A stretch of 46,332 bases of DNA from Nostoc sp. JL33 (GCF_017114985.1 NZ_JABXKP010000071.1:1-46332); one strand, 5' to 3'; shown: positions 1 through 9,668, counted from the stretch's first letter. Program-made: numbers and translations. Notes: generated by a model from the sequence alone, not told the origin.

Positions 1-85
1 GTTCATTAACTCAGTACCTTTGAGTCATTTTTTCATGCGTTAGTCTAAACTCCAGTTTAAAGATGGTACGAAAGTATACATTACT

Positions 86-3000
86 TTGCCTGGCGGGAAA
101 CGGGAAGGCTTCACTTTCAAGCCGACGATTGACCCGCTTTCTCAGTATTTAAGGGGTGCTGGTGGTGTTGATTCTGACCCGAATATCTATCACCCCTCGT
201 TTGTTGCTGATGCTGGCGTGACTGATACGCTTACCGTTCAAAACACCCGCATTATTCATGGCGCTGGTACTAATCAGTACTACGGTCTAGCTGGCAGTGC
301 TTATAACCCTGCCGACACCTATTATGGCGGTGTTTATACGCTGACTACCAAAGAGGGCATTGTCTACGAAATTGATGCAGCAACAGGTGATTTGCTCACT
401 GTCACGGATACCAATGGTAACAAGTTAACCTATACAGATGCGGATATCACTAGCTCGACTGGGCAGAAAATAACCTTTGGCAGGGACGCACAGGGCAGAA
501 TTGCGACTGTTACTGACCCGGCAGGTAAGGAAATTAGCTATGAATATGACGCAAAAGGGGATTTAGTAGCTGAGACTGACCGCGAAGGTAACATCACCAA
601 GTTTGTCTACGACAGCACCCAGCCACATTATTTAGCTCAAGTGATTGATCCCTTGGGTAAGACTGGGGTACGCAATGAGTACGGTGATGATGGGCGGCTC
701 AAGAAGATGGTTGATGCCGCAGGTGCATCAGTGCAGTTAGCTTATGATCCCAGTCACTCCACTGAAACGATAACTGACGCACTGGGCCATCCTACCACTT
801 ATGAATATGACGAGCGCGGGAATGTAGTCACTGAGATTGACGCTCTTGCTGGCATCATCACTCGCTCTTATGACAAAGATAATAATTTGCTCAAAAAAGT
901 AGACCCAGACGGTGTTTCCACAACTTATACCTATGATAACAAAGGCAATCCTTTAACTCTGACAGATAAAGATGGAAATGTTACCCGTATTACATATAAC
1001 CAGTATGGCGAAACCCTTAACATCATCTCGCCTACAGGATTGATAGTTTCATCAACCTATGACAAGCACGGTAATTTATTATCTAGAACCAACACAGACG
1101 GACAAACTACAACCTTTAGCTATGACGGTTTTGGTAGATTAATCAAACAAACAGCCCCCGACAATGAAGTATCAACATATACTTATGATGATTTCGGGAA
1201 TCCCACAGTCTTTACCGATAGTCGCGGCAACCAAGCTATTGCTACTTATGACCTCAATGGTAAAGTCAAAACTCTGTCAATGGTTTTCCCCCAAGAGAAC
1301 CAAACTTTAAATACCAGCTACACTTACGACAACCAAGGACGTACTACCTCTGTAACAGATCCTCAAGGAAATGTTACTACAACCGAATATGATGCTAAAG
1401 GCAATGCCATTGCCACTACAGATATTAAACATAATCGGACTCAGTATTTTTATGACGACAAAGGGCAACAAATTAAAGTTATTCTGCCCGACAATACCCC
1501 TAATAACCCAGATGATAATCCTGTAGTTTTAACTGAATACGACGTTGCCGGAAGAGTTATTTCCCAAACATCTGCTACAAAACTGAAAACTCGCTATGTT
1601 TATGACGAATTAGGCAGATTGACTGATACTATCTTGCCCGATCTCACTCCTGACAATCCAGATGACAATCCCAGGGAGAAGATAGAATACACGGCGGCAG
1701 ATCGCATTCAAGCCAAGATTGATATTTTTGGCACTCGTACAGAATACACTTACGATAATTTAGGAAGAATCAGTCGAGAAAGAGATTTCTTTGGCAATAG
1801 TACTGGTAACGATACTACTTATACCTACAATATTGACGGTCAAATTACTTCAGTCACCGATGCCAGAAATCGCACAACTCTAATTGGTATTGATGATAAA
1901 GGCAGACGCAGCGTAACTACTTACTTTGACGGCACGACATCTCAAGTTACCTACGATGCTTTAGGACGCACCAAGTCGGAAACTAATCAGCTTGGACAGA
2001 CCACTAGCTACGATTATGACGTTTTTGGCAAAGTCGCGGCAATAACTAATCCACTCAATCAAAGAACTCAGTTTACCTATAACAGTCGCGGCAGTTTGGT
2101 TAAAGTTACTGATGCTTTAAGCCATGATACTCAGTACGAGTACGACCAATACAATCGTAAAACCGCAGTCATTAATGCCAATGGCGATCGCACAGAAACT
2201 ACTTACAACCAGTACGGTCAAGTTGCGGCGATAAAAGATGGCAATCAGCATATCACCCAGTACTTCTATGATAATCTGGGCGAACTGACTTCAGTTAAAT
2301 TAGCTAATCAAGCCACTACCAATTACACTTATGACAATTTAGGTAGATTAACGCAGTTTGAAGATGCTAATCATAATAAAACTACTTATGAATATGATGC
2401 TTTCAATCGTCAAGTTGCGACAAATTTACCTTTAGGACAACGTTCTACCACTACTTTCAATAATTTTGGACAAGTAGCCAACACTAAAGATTTCAATGAC
2501 GATGTTATTACTTATGCTTATGACCAGTACGGACGACTAGCAAACAAGTCATTCTCTAATCCTCTGGTTGCTACGATTAGTTATACTTATGACCCTGTAA
2601 CTTCTCAAGTGAAAACTGTAACTGATGGTCGAGGAGTTACTAGTTATGGATTTGATAGTTATGACAGGGTGAATTTGATTTCTAATCCCGATGGTCAGAC
2701 GGTTGGTTATACCTATGATGTATTAGGTAATCTTAAGACTTTAACAACTAGTGCTAGCACGGTCAATTATTCCTACGATCTGCTGAATAGGTTAGATACG
2801 GTTACATCAGGTCGGCAGTTGGCGAAGTACGGGTATGATGCGGTAGGAAATCTGATTAGTACGACTTTAGGCGATGGTACAACCCAAACCCAGCAGTATG
2901 ACGCGAGTAATCGGTTGAAGGTAATCGAAACTCGTGACGCTTTGGGTGCAGTGTTGTCTAATTATGTTTATACCTTGGATGGAGTAGGGAATCGCACTCA

Positions 3001-4792
3001 AGTAGTAGAGGATACTGGTAGAACTGTTAACTACACTTACGATGAAGTCAATCAATTAAAGCTGGAGTCGATTACCGATCCAAATCTGGGGAATCGAACT
3101 ATTGCTTATGATTACGATCTGGTCGGAAATCGCTTAAAGCGTAATGATTCTGATCCCAGCAGTGGATTAACAACCTATATTTATGACCCCAATAATCGGC
3201 TAACTTCGCAGACATCTGGAACTAAGGTAACTCAATATACCTATGACAATAATGGTTCCATGCTAACTTCTGATGATGGGACTAACTCTGTTGTTTACCA
3301 ATGGATTAATGATGGTGAAAATCGATTAATTGGGGTAACTACAACTAATGCTAGTGGTTCTTCTCAAAGTAAATATACTTACGATGCTAGCGGTAATAGA
3401 GTAGCAAGTATTACCGATGGCGTGAGGAAGAATTATCTTGTCGATCCCAGGGGAATGTCAAAGGTTTTGCAAGAATATGATGCCAATGGACAAATTCTGA
3501 CGAAGTATTTCTATGGTTTGGGTTTAATTAAGTCTGAGAGTGACAGTGATGAGAGATTCTATCATTCTGATGGTTTGGGTTCTACTCGCTTGTTGACTGA
3601 TGGTACTGGTCAGGTTACGGATAGATATGTCTATGATGCTTTTGGGCGGTTAATCGCTCATGCTGGGGGTTCGGGTAATGCTTACCAGTTTGCGGGTGAA
3701 CAGAGAGATAGCACTGGGTTGGATTATCTCAGGGCTAGATATTATAACTCGGATTTAGGCAGGTTTATCTCAAAGGATGCTTTTGCTGGACATTTGGCTA
3801 GTCCGATTAGTGAGAATGCTTATGTCTATGCCAATGCTAATCCTGTTAATTTTACTGACCCCTCTGGCTATGAATCTTTGGGAGAACTCTCTGCTGCTGA
3901 ATCGATTAACAGTTTCCTCAGTAGTATTAGTCAGACAGTAATAACAGGGGCTTTGTTTGGAGCCGCTTTTAGTGTGGTTCACCAAGACCTAGAAATTATT
4001 GATGGTGCTAGAGATGAACTCTCATTTTATGAAGTTTTACAAAGTACTTATCAAGGCGCTATTTTAGGCCCTTTGTTTACTGCATTTCCTGCTGCTGCTA
4101 TACCATTTGCTGTGATGGGGATTAAGACTGGTTTTGAGGAAATTAATGATAAGCAGCATCCGCGTGTATTGACTGGTATTTTTGATATTGTTGCTTCAAT
4201 AGCACCTTTCTTGACTAAACAAGGTAGAGAGCCAGCTTTTAAGCAAATTGAAGGAATTCTGAATCAAGTTAAAGGAATTCTTCAAAATAATCCTAAAGCT
4301 GGTTCTTTTGGTAACTGGCCACGTATGAATGAAACTTCTAGCCCTTCGATATTTCAACAGGAAACCGGGAATGCTTGTGGTTATGCATGTGTTCAAACTA
4401 TTTTGGAAAGTTTCGGTATTAATACTACTCAAGCACAAATAGCTGAAGAAGCTGGGATGAGTATTAAAAAACAATCTGGTGCTAGTCAATTGAAAGAAGC
4501 TCTTAACACACTTGATCCGTCTGGCAACTGGCGAGGTGGTGGTGTGGACGGCGATGCGGATTTTTCACACCTAATGAATGGAGATCCTTGGATAGCAATG
4601 GTAGCGGATGGTCCTACTAATCGTCACTGGGTAATTGTTGATGGCTTTGATAATGCTGGTAATGTCAAAATTTTAGACCCTTGGGGAATGACACCTCTAC
4701 GTTTTAATCACACAGGAGAAGGAACAAGCTATAGTATGACGGAGGCTGATTTCAAAAATATTTGGTTTGAGCAGGCAATTTTTAAACGCTAG
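86..4792 (+). CDS. RHS/YD-repeat polymorphic toxin with C-terminal C39/papain-like peptidase, 5' end missing
   Basis: A 1568-codon frame opening at TTG. It is dense in YD repeats (YTYD-x-x-G-type units) from about residue 130 to 1180, followed by an RHS core at about 1198-1260 (GLDYLRARYYN ... GRFIS ... DPSG), where RHS proteins are normally cut to release the toxin tip. The tip has hydrophobic stretches at about 1275-1395 and then a cysteine-peptidase-like domain with NACGYAC (Cys1431), NRHW (His1514) and LDPW (Asp1531), the Cys-His-Asp order of C39/papain-like enzymes. The frame stays open upstream to 44, just after a TAG at 41-43, and residues encoded from about 50 (KDGTKVYI) look like protein, so the true N-terminus with any secretion domain is missing or broken. 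The tip could poison neighbours or mature peptides. Family assignment is firm; toxin role is inferred. Confidence 0.85.
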   Translation: MPGGKREGFTFKPTIDPLSQYLRGAGGVDSDPNIYHPSFVADAGVTDTLTVQNTRIIHGAGTNQYYGLAGSAYNPADTYYGGVYTLTTKEGIVYEIDAATGDLLTVTDTNGNKLTYTDADITSSTGQKITFGRDAQGRIATVTDPAGKEISYEYDAKGDLVAETDREGNITKFVYDSTQPHYLAQVIDPLGKTGVRNEYGDDGRLKKMVDAAGASVQLAYDPSHSTETITDALGHPTTYEYDERGNVVTEIDALAGIITRSYDKDNNLLKKVDPDGVSTTYTYDNKGNPLTLTDKDGNVTRITYNQYGETLNIISPTGLIVSSTYDKHGNLLSRTNTDGQTTTFSYDGFGRLIKQTAPDNEVSTYTYDDFGNPTVFTDSRGNQAIATYDLNGKVKTLSMVFPQENQTLNTSYTYDNQGRTTSVTDPQGNVTTTEYDAKGNAIATTDIKHNRTQYFYDDKGQQIKVILPDNTPNNPDDNPVVLTEYDVAGRVISQTSATKLKTRYVYDELGRLTDTILPDLTPDNPDDNPREKIEYTAADRIQAKIDIFGTRTEYTYDNLGRISRERDFFGNSTGNDTTYTYNIDGQITSVTDARNRTTLIGIDDKGRRSVTTYFDGTTSQVTYDALGRTKSETNQLGQTTSYDYDVFGKVAAITNPLNQRTQFTYNSRGSLVKVTDALSHDTQYEYDQYNRKTAVINANGDRTETTYNQYGQVAAIKDGNQHITQYFYDNLGELTSVKLANQATTNYTYDNLGRLTQFEDANHNKTTYEYDAFNRQVATNLPLGQRSTTTFNNFGQVANTKDFNDDVITYAYDQYGRLANKSFSNPLVATISYTYDPVTSQVKTVTDGRGVTSYGFDSYDRVNLISNPDGQTVGYTYDVLGNLKTLTTSASTVNYSYDLLNRLDTVTSGRQLAKYGYDAVGNLISTTLGDGTTQTQQYDASNRLKVIETRDALGAVLSNYVYTLDGVGNRTQVVEDTGRTVNYTYDEVNQLKLESITDPNLGNRTIAYDYDLVGNRLKRNDSDPSSGLTTYIYDPNNRLTSQTSGTKVTQYTYDNNGSMLTSDDGTNSVVYQWINDGENRLIGVTTTNASGSSQSKYTYDASGNRVASITDGVRKNYLVDPRGMSKVLQEYDANGQILTKYFYGLGLIKSESDSDERFYHSDGLGSTRLLTDGTGQVTDRYVYDAFGRLIAHAGGSGNAYQFAGEQRDSTGLDYLRARYYNSDLGRFISKDAFAGHLASPISENAYVYANANPVNFTDPSGYESLGELSAAESINSFLSSISQTVITGALFGAAFSVVHQDLEIIDGARDELSFYEVLQSTYQGAILGPLFTAFPAAAIPFAVMGIKTGFEEINDKQHPRVLTGIFDIVASIAPFLTKQGREPAFKQIEGILNQVKGILQNNPKAGSFGNWPRMNETSSPSIFQQETGNACGYACVQTILESFGINTTQAQIAEEAGMSIKKQSGASQLKEALNTLDPSGNWRGGGVDGDADFSHLMNGDPWIAMVADGPTNRHWVIVDGFDNAGNVKILDPWGMTPLRFNHTGEGTSYSMTEADFKNIWFEQAIFKR

Positions 4793-4957
4793 GCAAGGTG
4801 ACTAGTATTTAGGTGCGTTTGCCCTAATCTAGTAACACTCTCCGTTGTTATTCTGGCATTCGATAATTACAAAGGGTTCAGAAGTCTATGAGTGATTATT
4901 CTCTTCTGGCTTTAGCAAAAAAACCTTACAATAGCATTCCATTCGCACCCATAAAGT

Positions 4958-5257
4958 ATGCCTGTACATGTAAAGATTCTCAATCTTCAAAAAATTGAAT
5001 TATTTAATGCTCTTGAAGTTACACTTTCAATTGATAATCAACAACGTTCTTTTCGCGCAGATTTTAAATGTGAAGGAGGAATAAATTATATACAGATAGA
5101 AAACGACAATGAATTGACTGAGATATTTTGTACATTACCTGGAAAGATTAAAGAGTTTTTTAGATTGATGAGGTCTGTATATGCTGGCGAATCTATTAAT
5201 TTTCCCATAGAGTTTGGCGATTTTCCAACTGAAAATATTCAAAATTTTGATGAATAG
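4958..5257 (+). CDS. Small acidic protein, candidate immunity protein for the RHS tip
   Basis: A 99-residue protein 165 bp downstream of the RHS gene on the same strand. I recognise no family. It is acidic, has alternating hydrophobic residues suggesting a beta-rich fold (VHVKILNL, LEVTLSIDN), and has no signal peptide or membrane segment. The position directly after a polymorphic toxin gene is where the cognate immunity gene normally sits; that is the only functional evidence. The ATG lacks a good Shine-Dalgarno sequence, and a TAA lies in frame just upstream, so no longer N-terminus is available. Confidence 0.5.
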   Translation: MPVHVKILNLQKIELFNALEVTLSIDNQQRSFRADFKCEGGINYIQIENDNELTEIFCTLPGKIKEFFRLMRSVYAGESINFPIEFGDFPTENIQNFDE

Positions 5258-5424
5258 AATCGCATTTATTTCGTAGCAGACTCCCAAGTTTAAGGACTCA
5301 CGTCAAAATAAAGTACCAGTTTAAGACTCTAATCGTAGCATAAAACGGTAAAACCTGATTGGTATATCTGACTGGTAGAGTCGATGGGAGGTAGTCGGGT
5401 AAGGTTTGAGAGTTACCTCTCTCT

Positions 5425-5621
5425 GCATAGCCCTATTCTGTCACTCTCCGGGAGGGCGATCGCTAGAAGCCTCATGAGGCAATCAATACAAGCTATACTA
5501 TTAGAAAAAAATGGTTCTTGTATTTGTTATTAGAAAATAATCGCGCGATCGCTTCGTGTACAAAAGCTCTAGAATTCAGAAATGGCAAACGTTTTCGGAG
5601 AGTGACAGAAGAGGGATATGC
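5425..5621. repeat. Inverted-repeat element with 26-bp ends (MITE-like)
   Basis: Positions 5425-5450 and 5596-5621 are inverted copies of each other with 24 of 26 matches; the inner 14 bases (TCTGTCACTCTCCG) are perfect. The 197-bp unit has no convincing gene, contains two HIP1-like sites, and lies between the immunity candidate and the 3' end of the next minus-strand gene. It could be a non-autonomous transposable element or a transcript-end structure. No target duplication was recognised. Confidence 0.55.
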
Positions 5622-5644
5622 GAGTAGTTGAAATGGTGATTGAG

Positions 5645-6856
5645 TTAACTCTCCCAATCCACCAACCCCCCATCCACAATCGCAATTCCCCACTGCGGAA
5701 ACTTCGCCAGTAGCTTCTTGATCACAATCTGCAAAGCCGGATCGTCACTCCAGCACTCCTGCAAAAAGTCAAAGCCCGGATTCTCCCCTGAATTCGCCGC
5801 TCGATTCAGTTTTTCCCTTCTTACAGGTCGTATATTTGACCTCGCTACAATCGCCTCACTCGACCATTTTTCAGTGCTGGGGACAGGCGCGGCGGAATTT
5901 TCACCCTCATCAACTGCTTTGATTTCTACACTCGAAACCGAATTTTCAGTCATCAACTCAGCAGAGGGGCAACTCGGTTCTATTTTCTGATCTGCGATCG
6001 CAGAATTTAGAGATTTTTCATTTTGAGCAACGGGCGCGGTGGAACAACCGCCTCCATGACAGTCTTTCGGCTCAGTACCACAATCCTGGTTTTCACCCAG
6101 TAACAAAGCAGATTCACCCTCTGCATCATTCACAAGCGCCAGCGATGTACAGTCCGTTACCGCAGGTAACTCTTCCTCCTTCTCTGACACGCCTTGAACA
6201 GACTGAGGCGACGCGACCCCCAAGGGAGCGTAGCTTGCCGCCGTAGGCATCGCCGCCTCACAAGAGTGCAAAATAACGGGTTGCGTGTCAGATTTACACC
6301 TCACAAACTCTACAAAAGAGTTTGTGAGGTGTTCCTGAACAGTTCGTGAGGGTTTTTGAAACGCTTGCTCTGAATGACTTTGACCTAAAATAGATGCTTG
6401 ATTTAAAGCACCCATTTCTTCAGAGCCAGCATCTTTATCTGAAATCTCAGCATTTGGTTCTTGTTTTTCAGCATCTAATTCCCGTGACGCAGAATTAGCT
6501 TTTTCCCAAAATTCCTTCATCCGACTACCATGCAAATTCTTCACCATCCAGCTAGCCGTTTCCCTACCATCCTCTATGGACTTATCTGGCTTGAAGATGA
6601 ACAACCTGCTTTCGGAAAGAATTTTCTTCGCAGAGATAAAAGTACTGTACCCCAAAGCAGAAGTTAGCGGCATCCATCGGGAGCCATAAGGGTCAGCCGT
6701 CCAGCATTCTTGCCATAGCTGATTGACTGAAGGCTTTTGTTGCGATGCCCAGAGCATATCTTGAATCGGAATAATCACATGAAGCCGCTTGTACGGTGAC
6801 TGTACTTTAGCGGCAGCAGCCTTTTTGGACTTGGGACGGGTAATAGTTGCGGTCAT
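5645..6856 (-). CDS. Plasmid-type protein of unknown function
   Basis: A 403-residue protein of no family I can name. The first ~25 residues are basic and Ala/Lys-rich (KSKKAAAAK), followed by a more ordered region to about 130 (LWQECWTADPYGSRW), a long acidic low-complexity middle, and an ordered tail (FDFLQECWSDDPALQIVIKKL) that repeats the 'QECW-x-D-DP' theme of the N-terminal part, perhaps two related short domains joined by a linker. The start is supported by CAGGAG about 8 bases upstream. It is the second gene of a minus-strand pair, 105 bp after the 6962-8548 gene. The linker carries an inserted dispersed repeat read in frame (see 6212-6256). Confidence 0.7.
   Translation of the reverse strand: MTATITRPKSKKAAAAKVQSPYKRLHVIIPIQDMLWASQQKPSVNQLWQECWTADPYGSRWMPLTSALGYSTFISAKKILSESRLFIFKPDKSIEDGRETASWMVKNLHGSRMKEFWEKANSASRELDAEKQEPNAEISDKDAGSEEMGALNQASILGQSHSEQAFQKPSRTVQEHLTNSFVEFVRCKSDTQPVILHSCEAAMPTAASYAPLGVASPQSVQGVSEKEEELPAVTDCTSLALVNDAEGESALLLGENQDCGTEPKDCHGGGCSTAPVAQNEKSLNSAIADQKIEPSCPSAELMTENSVSSVEIKAVDEGENSAAPVPSTEKWSSEAIVARSNIRPVRREKLNRAANSGENPGFDFLQECWSDDPALQIVIKKLLAKFPQWGIAIVDGGLVDWES
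6212..6256. repeat. Dispersed cyanobacterial repeat inserted in frame in a coding region
   Basis: The core at 6228-6253 (GCGTAGCTTGCCGCCG...) recurs at about 39858-39884 with one mismatch, and related forms occur near 17315, 20745, 24047, 27829 and 32660. Here it lies inside the 5645-6856 gene and is translated on the minus strand as the peptide AAMPTAASYAPLGVAS without breaking the frame. The surrounding GAGGCG/CGCCTC arms give it a hairpin-like form. Confidence 0.6.
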
Positions 6857-6961
6857 CTTTCAATCTCCTGTTTATATTGGCGCACGGAAATTTCCCCCAC
6901 TGTGATGCAGGGCTTGGTACTTGTATTGAGTTGTCTAAAAAGTCATCGATACACTGAAAGC

Positions 6962-8548
6962 CTATTGAGGCTGCCAGAATCGCAACTCATCTCGGAAATA
7001 CCTATCAGTCTTTTTCGATTGTTCCTTCCAGTGATCCCATACCACTACTACTTCCTCGCCCAAATCCTCTACAACTTCACCCCTCTCGACATACAAAGTA
7101 CGGTAGGGGTCGGCATGGGCAACAATAGAGCCGATGCCAATAGTGTCTGGTTGAGAGGATGCCGTTTGAAGTGCGGTAATCAATTCTGTTTCCTGGGTGG
7201 TAAGTTCCCCCCAGTAATCTGATTTAATCACCTCATACTCTTGAGCCACTGCCCAAAACTCCTGCCAACTACACCCAGGTTTTGCAAGTACCTGCCGAAT
7301 GTCACTAACCGCTTGGGGTAGCATTTCCAGTTGCTCGGCTCGATATGCGATCGCAATGGGTGTCGGCTCACTCCCCAGAATTATCGCCGCAGCTTCAAGC
7401 GCCTGGGTGTTGTTCATCGCACTGGCTAAGTTTTTCAAAGCCATACCCATGAGCCGCAGACATTCTTGAGCGTTTTCCTTGGGGGGTTCTGCTGCTAGCG
7501 ATCGCAGATCAATAGTTTTCTCCAGTGCTTGCTTTACCTGCTTATTCAACGCTTTGGTCGCTTGCTGGGTCATGGTATTTCCCCACTGTTGAGAAGGACG
7601 TTGCTCTACAGCGTTTTGCAAATCTTGAATACGCTGCTTGAGTTGTTGATTCTCAGTTTCCAACTGTCGTAGTGATTCCATCTCATCCAGTCGTTGCTGT
7701 AACTGGATGTTTTGTTCTTTCTGCTGCTTGTACAAGTTTTGCAGAGATTGGATTTGTTCTTGTACCTGGGCTTCTGCTCTGGCTGTAGCTTCTGACTGTA
7801 GCCCAATCCTCAACTCCTGGTATAAGCGCTCTAACTCTTGCTGGTGCTGTTCTTTGAGTGCAGCAATCACTTCGGCATATTCTTTTGGGTAAGTTCGCCC
7901 ACTCGATTCGGACACAATTGCGTCATTTAAACCAGTCAAATCAGTATTGTTGATCAACAACCTTTCGCCATCAGCAAAGGTGACAATCTGCTGCCAATGA
8001 TTTGGTGCGTCTGCCTCAATTACTCCCGAATCCCCATACCTTGGGTGTGATTCTTGTGAAACAGTGACAGAATTACACAATTGCGTTTTAGGGTTTTCGC
8101 TTTTTGCGGCGCGTTTAGTCGTTGGTGCAACCTGCTGTACTGCTTTGGCGAAGTCTGCGGCAGTGGGAAAGGGTTTTTCTTTGGCTGCGATCGCAACAGC
8201 TTGCTCTAACTTATCGGGAGTTTTGACCAGCCGAAGTAAGGAACGGGTTTGAGAAGGTTTAGTAATTTTTTCCCGAAGTTCCTCTGGTAAAGTATCAACT
8301 ACCTTTTTCGCAGACAGCAAATCCCTAACCCGACGATACCCACCGTGCTTGGTTAGTTCTTTTTCGCAATAATCTTCAAAACTGGCATAACCAGCATCAG
8401 AGTAATAGCCGTTATTTCGCATCACCCGCAGTTCTTCTATTGCCTGCCACTCGAAGCGGTCTATGGCAGCAAAGGTATCTTGGATGCTGGTATTGAGAAT
8501 GTTGTAATCGAGTGCTGATGTTGTTTCGGAACGGTTTAGTGTCAGCAT
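6962..8548 (-). CDS. Plasmid-type coiled-coil protein of unknown function
   Basis: About 528 residues from the preferred ATG at 8548 (MLTLNRSETTS), which has CAGGT a few bases upstream; an in-frame ATG at 8623 would add 25 residues that look non-coding. An N-terminal ordered region of about 110 residues (EELRVMRNNGYYSDAGY, FEDYCEKEL) resembles DNA-binding or replication-associated N-domains of cyanobacterial plasmid proteins by general look only. A strong Gln/Glu-rich coiled coil follows at about 225-330, then an alpha-helical region and a small beta-rich tail (VYVERGEVVEDLGEEVVVVW-like) that may be a KOW/SH3-type fold. It is divergent from the XRE gene and upstream of the 5645-6856 gene. Confidence 0.7.
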   Translation of the reverse strand: MLTLNRSETTSALDYNILNTSIQDTFAAIDRFEWQAIEELRVMRNNGYYSDAGYASFEDYCEKELTKHGGYRRVRDLLSAKKVVDTLPEELREKITKPSQTRSLLRLVKTPDKLEQAVAIAAKEKPFPTAADFAKAVQQVAPTTKRAAKSENPKTQLCNSVTVSQESHPRYGDSGVIEADAPNHWQQIVTFADGERLLINNTDLTGLNDAIVSESSGRTYPKEYAEVIAALKEQHQQELERLYQELRIGLQSEATARAEAQVQEQIQSLQNLYKQQKEQNIQLQQRLDEMESLRQLETENQQLKQRIQDLQNAVEQRPSQQWGNTMTQQATKALNKQVKQALEKTIDLRSLAAEPPKENAQECLRLMGMALKNLASAMNNTQALEAAAIILGSEPTPIAIAYRAEQLEMLPQAVSDIRQVLAKPGCSWQEFWAVAQEYEVIKSDYWGELTTQETELITALQTASSQPDTIGIGSIVAHADPYRTLYVERGEVVEDLGEEVVVVWDHWKEQSKKTDRYFRDELRFWQPQ

Positions 8549-8630
8549 GATTTTACCTGTATGTGCTGTATACACACGGGAAATACTGGTTAATGCAAAT
8601 GAAAACTGCTGTATTCTCAGCAATTACTTT

Positions 8631-8666
8631 TTATTGCCTTTGGAAAAGCGTAATTATTTTTGCCAT
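8631..8666 (-). pseudogene. Eleven-codon reading frame resembling a ParA N-terminus
   Basis: A perfect AAGGAGGTT abuts an ATG on the minus strand, which starts MAKIITLFQRQ and then stops. MAKII-x-x-F is the usual opening of ParA-type partition ATPases, where NQKGGVGKT normally follows. This may be the stub of a deleted parA, or a short leader peptide for the 6962-8548 gene. The spacing between Shine-Dalgarno and ATG is very tight. Weak call. Confidence 0.3.
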
Positions 8667-8835
8667 AACCTCCTTAAAATAAGTTCACAAAACAATTTGA
8701 CGGCTGGAATACTCATGCCGTCTATGAATTCTTGTATAAATGAACTGGTTGATTGAACTCACAGTACAAAAACTATCTTGCCACATGACAACTGAAAGTG
8801 CAAATATAAAAGTAAAAAATACAAAGGAGGTAATT

Positions 8836-9120
8836 ATGGTTCCCCTGGACTGGGTTGTTATGCTTGCGTGGAATAAAGAATGTGGAAATAGCCTAAGATT
8901 ATTACGTGGCAAGAAGTCTAGGCGTGAGATTGCAGATGCGCTTTTGAGCCAAAAGGTTGAATGCTCTCAAGAATACATTAGAAAGCTGGAGAATGGCGAA
9001 GCAGCCTCTGTTTCAACAAAAATCATTACAGCAATCGCCAAAACTCTTGGTGTAGAACTGATTGAGATTATGTCTGACTTACGTGTTGAAGTTTCCAAAA
9101 ATATTTGTACTTCTAGTTAA
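8836..9120 (+). CDS. XRE-family helix-turn-helix regulator
   Basis: A 94-residue protein from the ATG at 8836, chosen because AAAGGAGG lies 5-6 bases before it; an ATG at 8740 would add 32 poorly coding residues. The helix-turn-helix spans about residues 20-80: LRLLRGKKSRREIADAL, then SQEYIRKLENGE and a third helical part (AIAKTLGVELIEI). Such proteins bind an operator as dimers and often control plasmid genes. It is divergent from the 6962-8548 gene and lies upstream of three co-oriented small genes, so it may control either side. No partner toxin is adjacent. Confidence 0.8.
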   Translation: MVPLDWVVMLAWNKECGNSLRLLRGKKSRREIADALLSQKVECSQEYIRKLENGEAASVSTKIITAIAKTLGVELIEIMSDLRVEVSKNICTSS

Positions 9121-9227
9121 TTTTTGTACTCTGAGTTGTTATTATAGAGATATGAAAACAAAAGACGACCGCCCCAGCCTACGAAACTTGTGCGATCGCC
9201 CTTTGACCCTTTGCAGGAATCTATATT

Positions 9228-9668
9228 ATGACTCAATCAGTTTACACACAGCAAACGGCTTCTAGCTTCAACTACAACACACCAACAACAGTTACAGAAG
9301 TTCCCTTCAAAGATGAGCAAGCCCTTGCCCAAGCAGAACTGTACAGCCACCTCGAATCCCAAGCCGAAGCTGTAGCCCCAACCCAAGATCCTCTCACCAG
9401 CAGAGATCGTCGCATCATCGGCGAGATTATCGAAGTCCAACCCGAATCCGTTCGTACTATCTGGATCGAAGGTGGAATCACAGTATGGGTGCAATTAGTC
9501 GGTGGCGGACGACTACCCTTTGACCGCAACTGGTTCACTACAAGAGTTGCAGAGGTTAAGGCAACACTACCAGAAACACCACGGGAACGAAACGAACGCC
9601 TGAGCGATGAACTAGAAAAAGCCTGCACTGTTTTTGGTCTCTTCGATCATAAATTCCCCAAGAACTGA
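9228..9668 (+). CDS. Plasmid-type protein of unknown function
   Basis: 146 residues, no family recognised. The first ~50 residues are polar and probably disordered (Thr/Gln/Asn-rich); residues 60-110 look like a small beta-rich domain (RRIIGEIIEVQPESVRTIW, VQLVGGGRLPFDRNW); the tail is helical. The start ATG is preceded by CAGGA at a reasonable distance. The 3' end overlaps the next frame by about 35 bases, suggesting co-translation or an old fusion. Confidence 0.65.
   Translation: MTQSVYTQQTASSFNYNTPTTVTEVPFKDEQALAQAELYSHLESQAEAVAPTQDPLTSRDRRIIGEIIEVQPESVRTIWIEGGITVWVQLVGGGRLPFDRNWFTTRVAEVKATLPETPRERNERLSDELEKACTVFGLFDHKFPKN

Noticed and set aside
6902..8252. Plus-strand frames within 6902-8252
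   Set aside because: Opposite a long minus-strand gene with clear coiled-coil coding; sequences are low quality.
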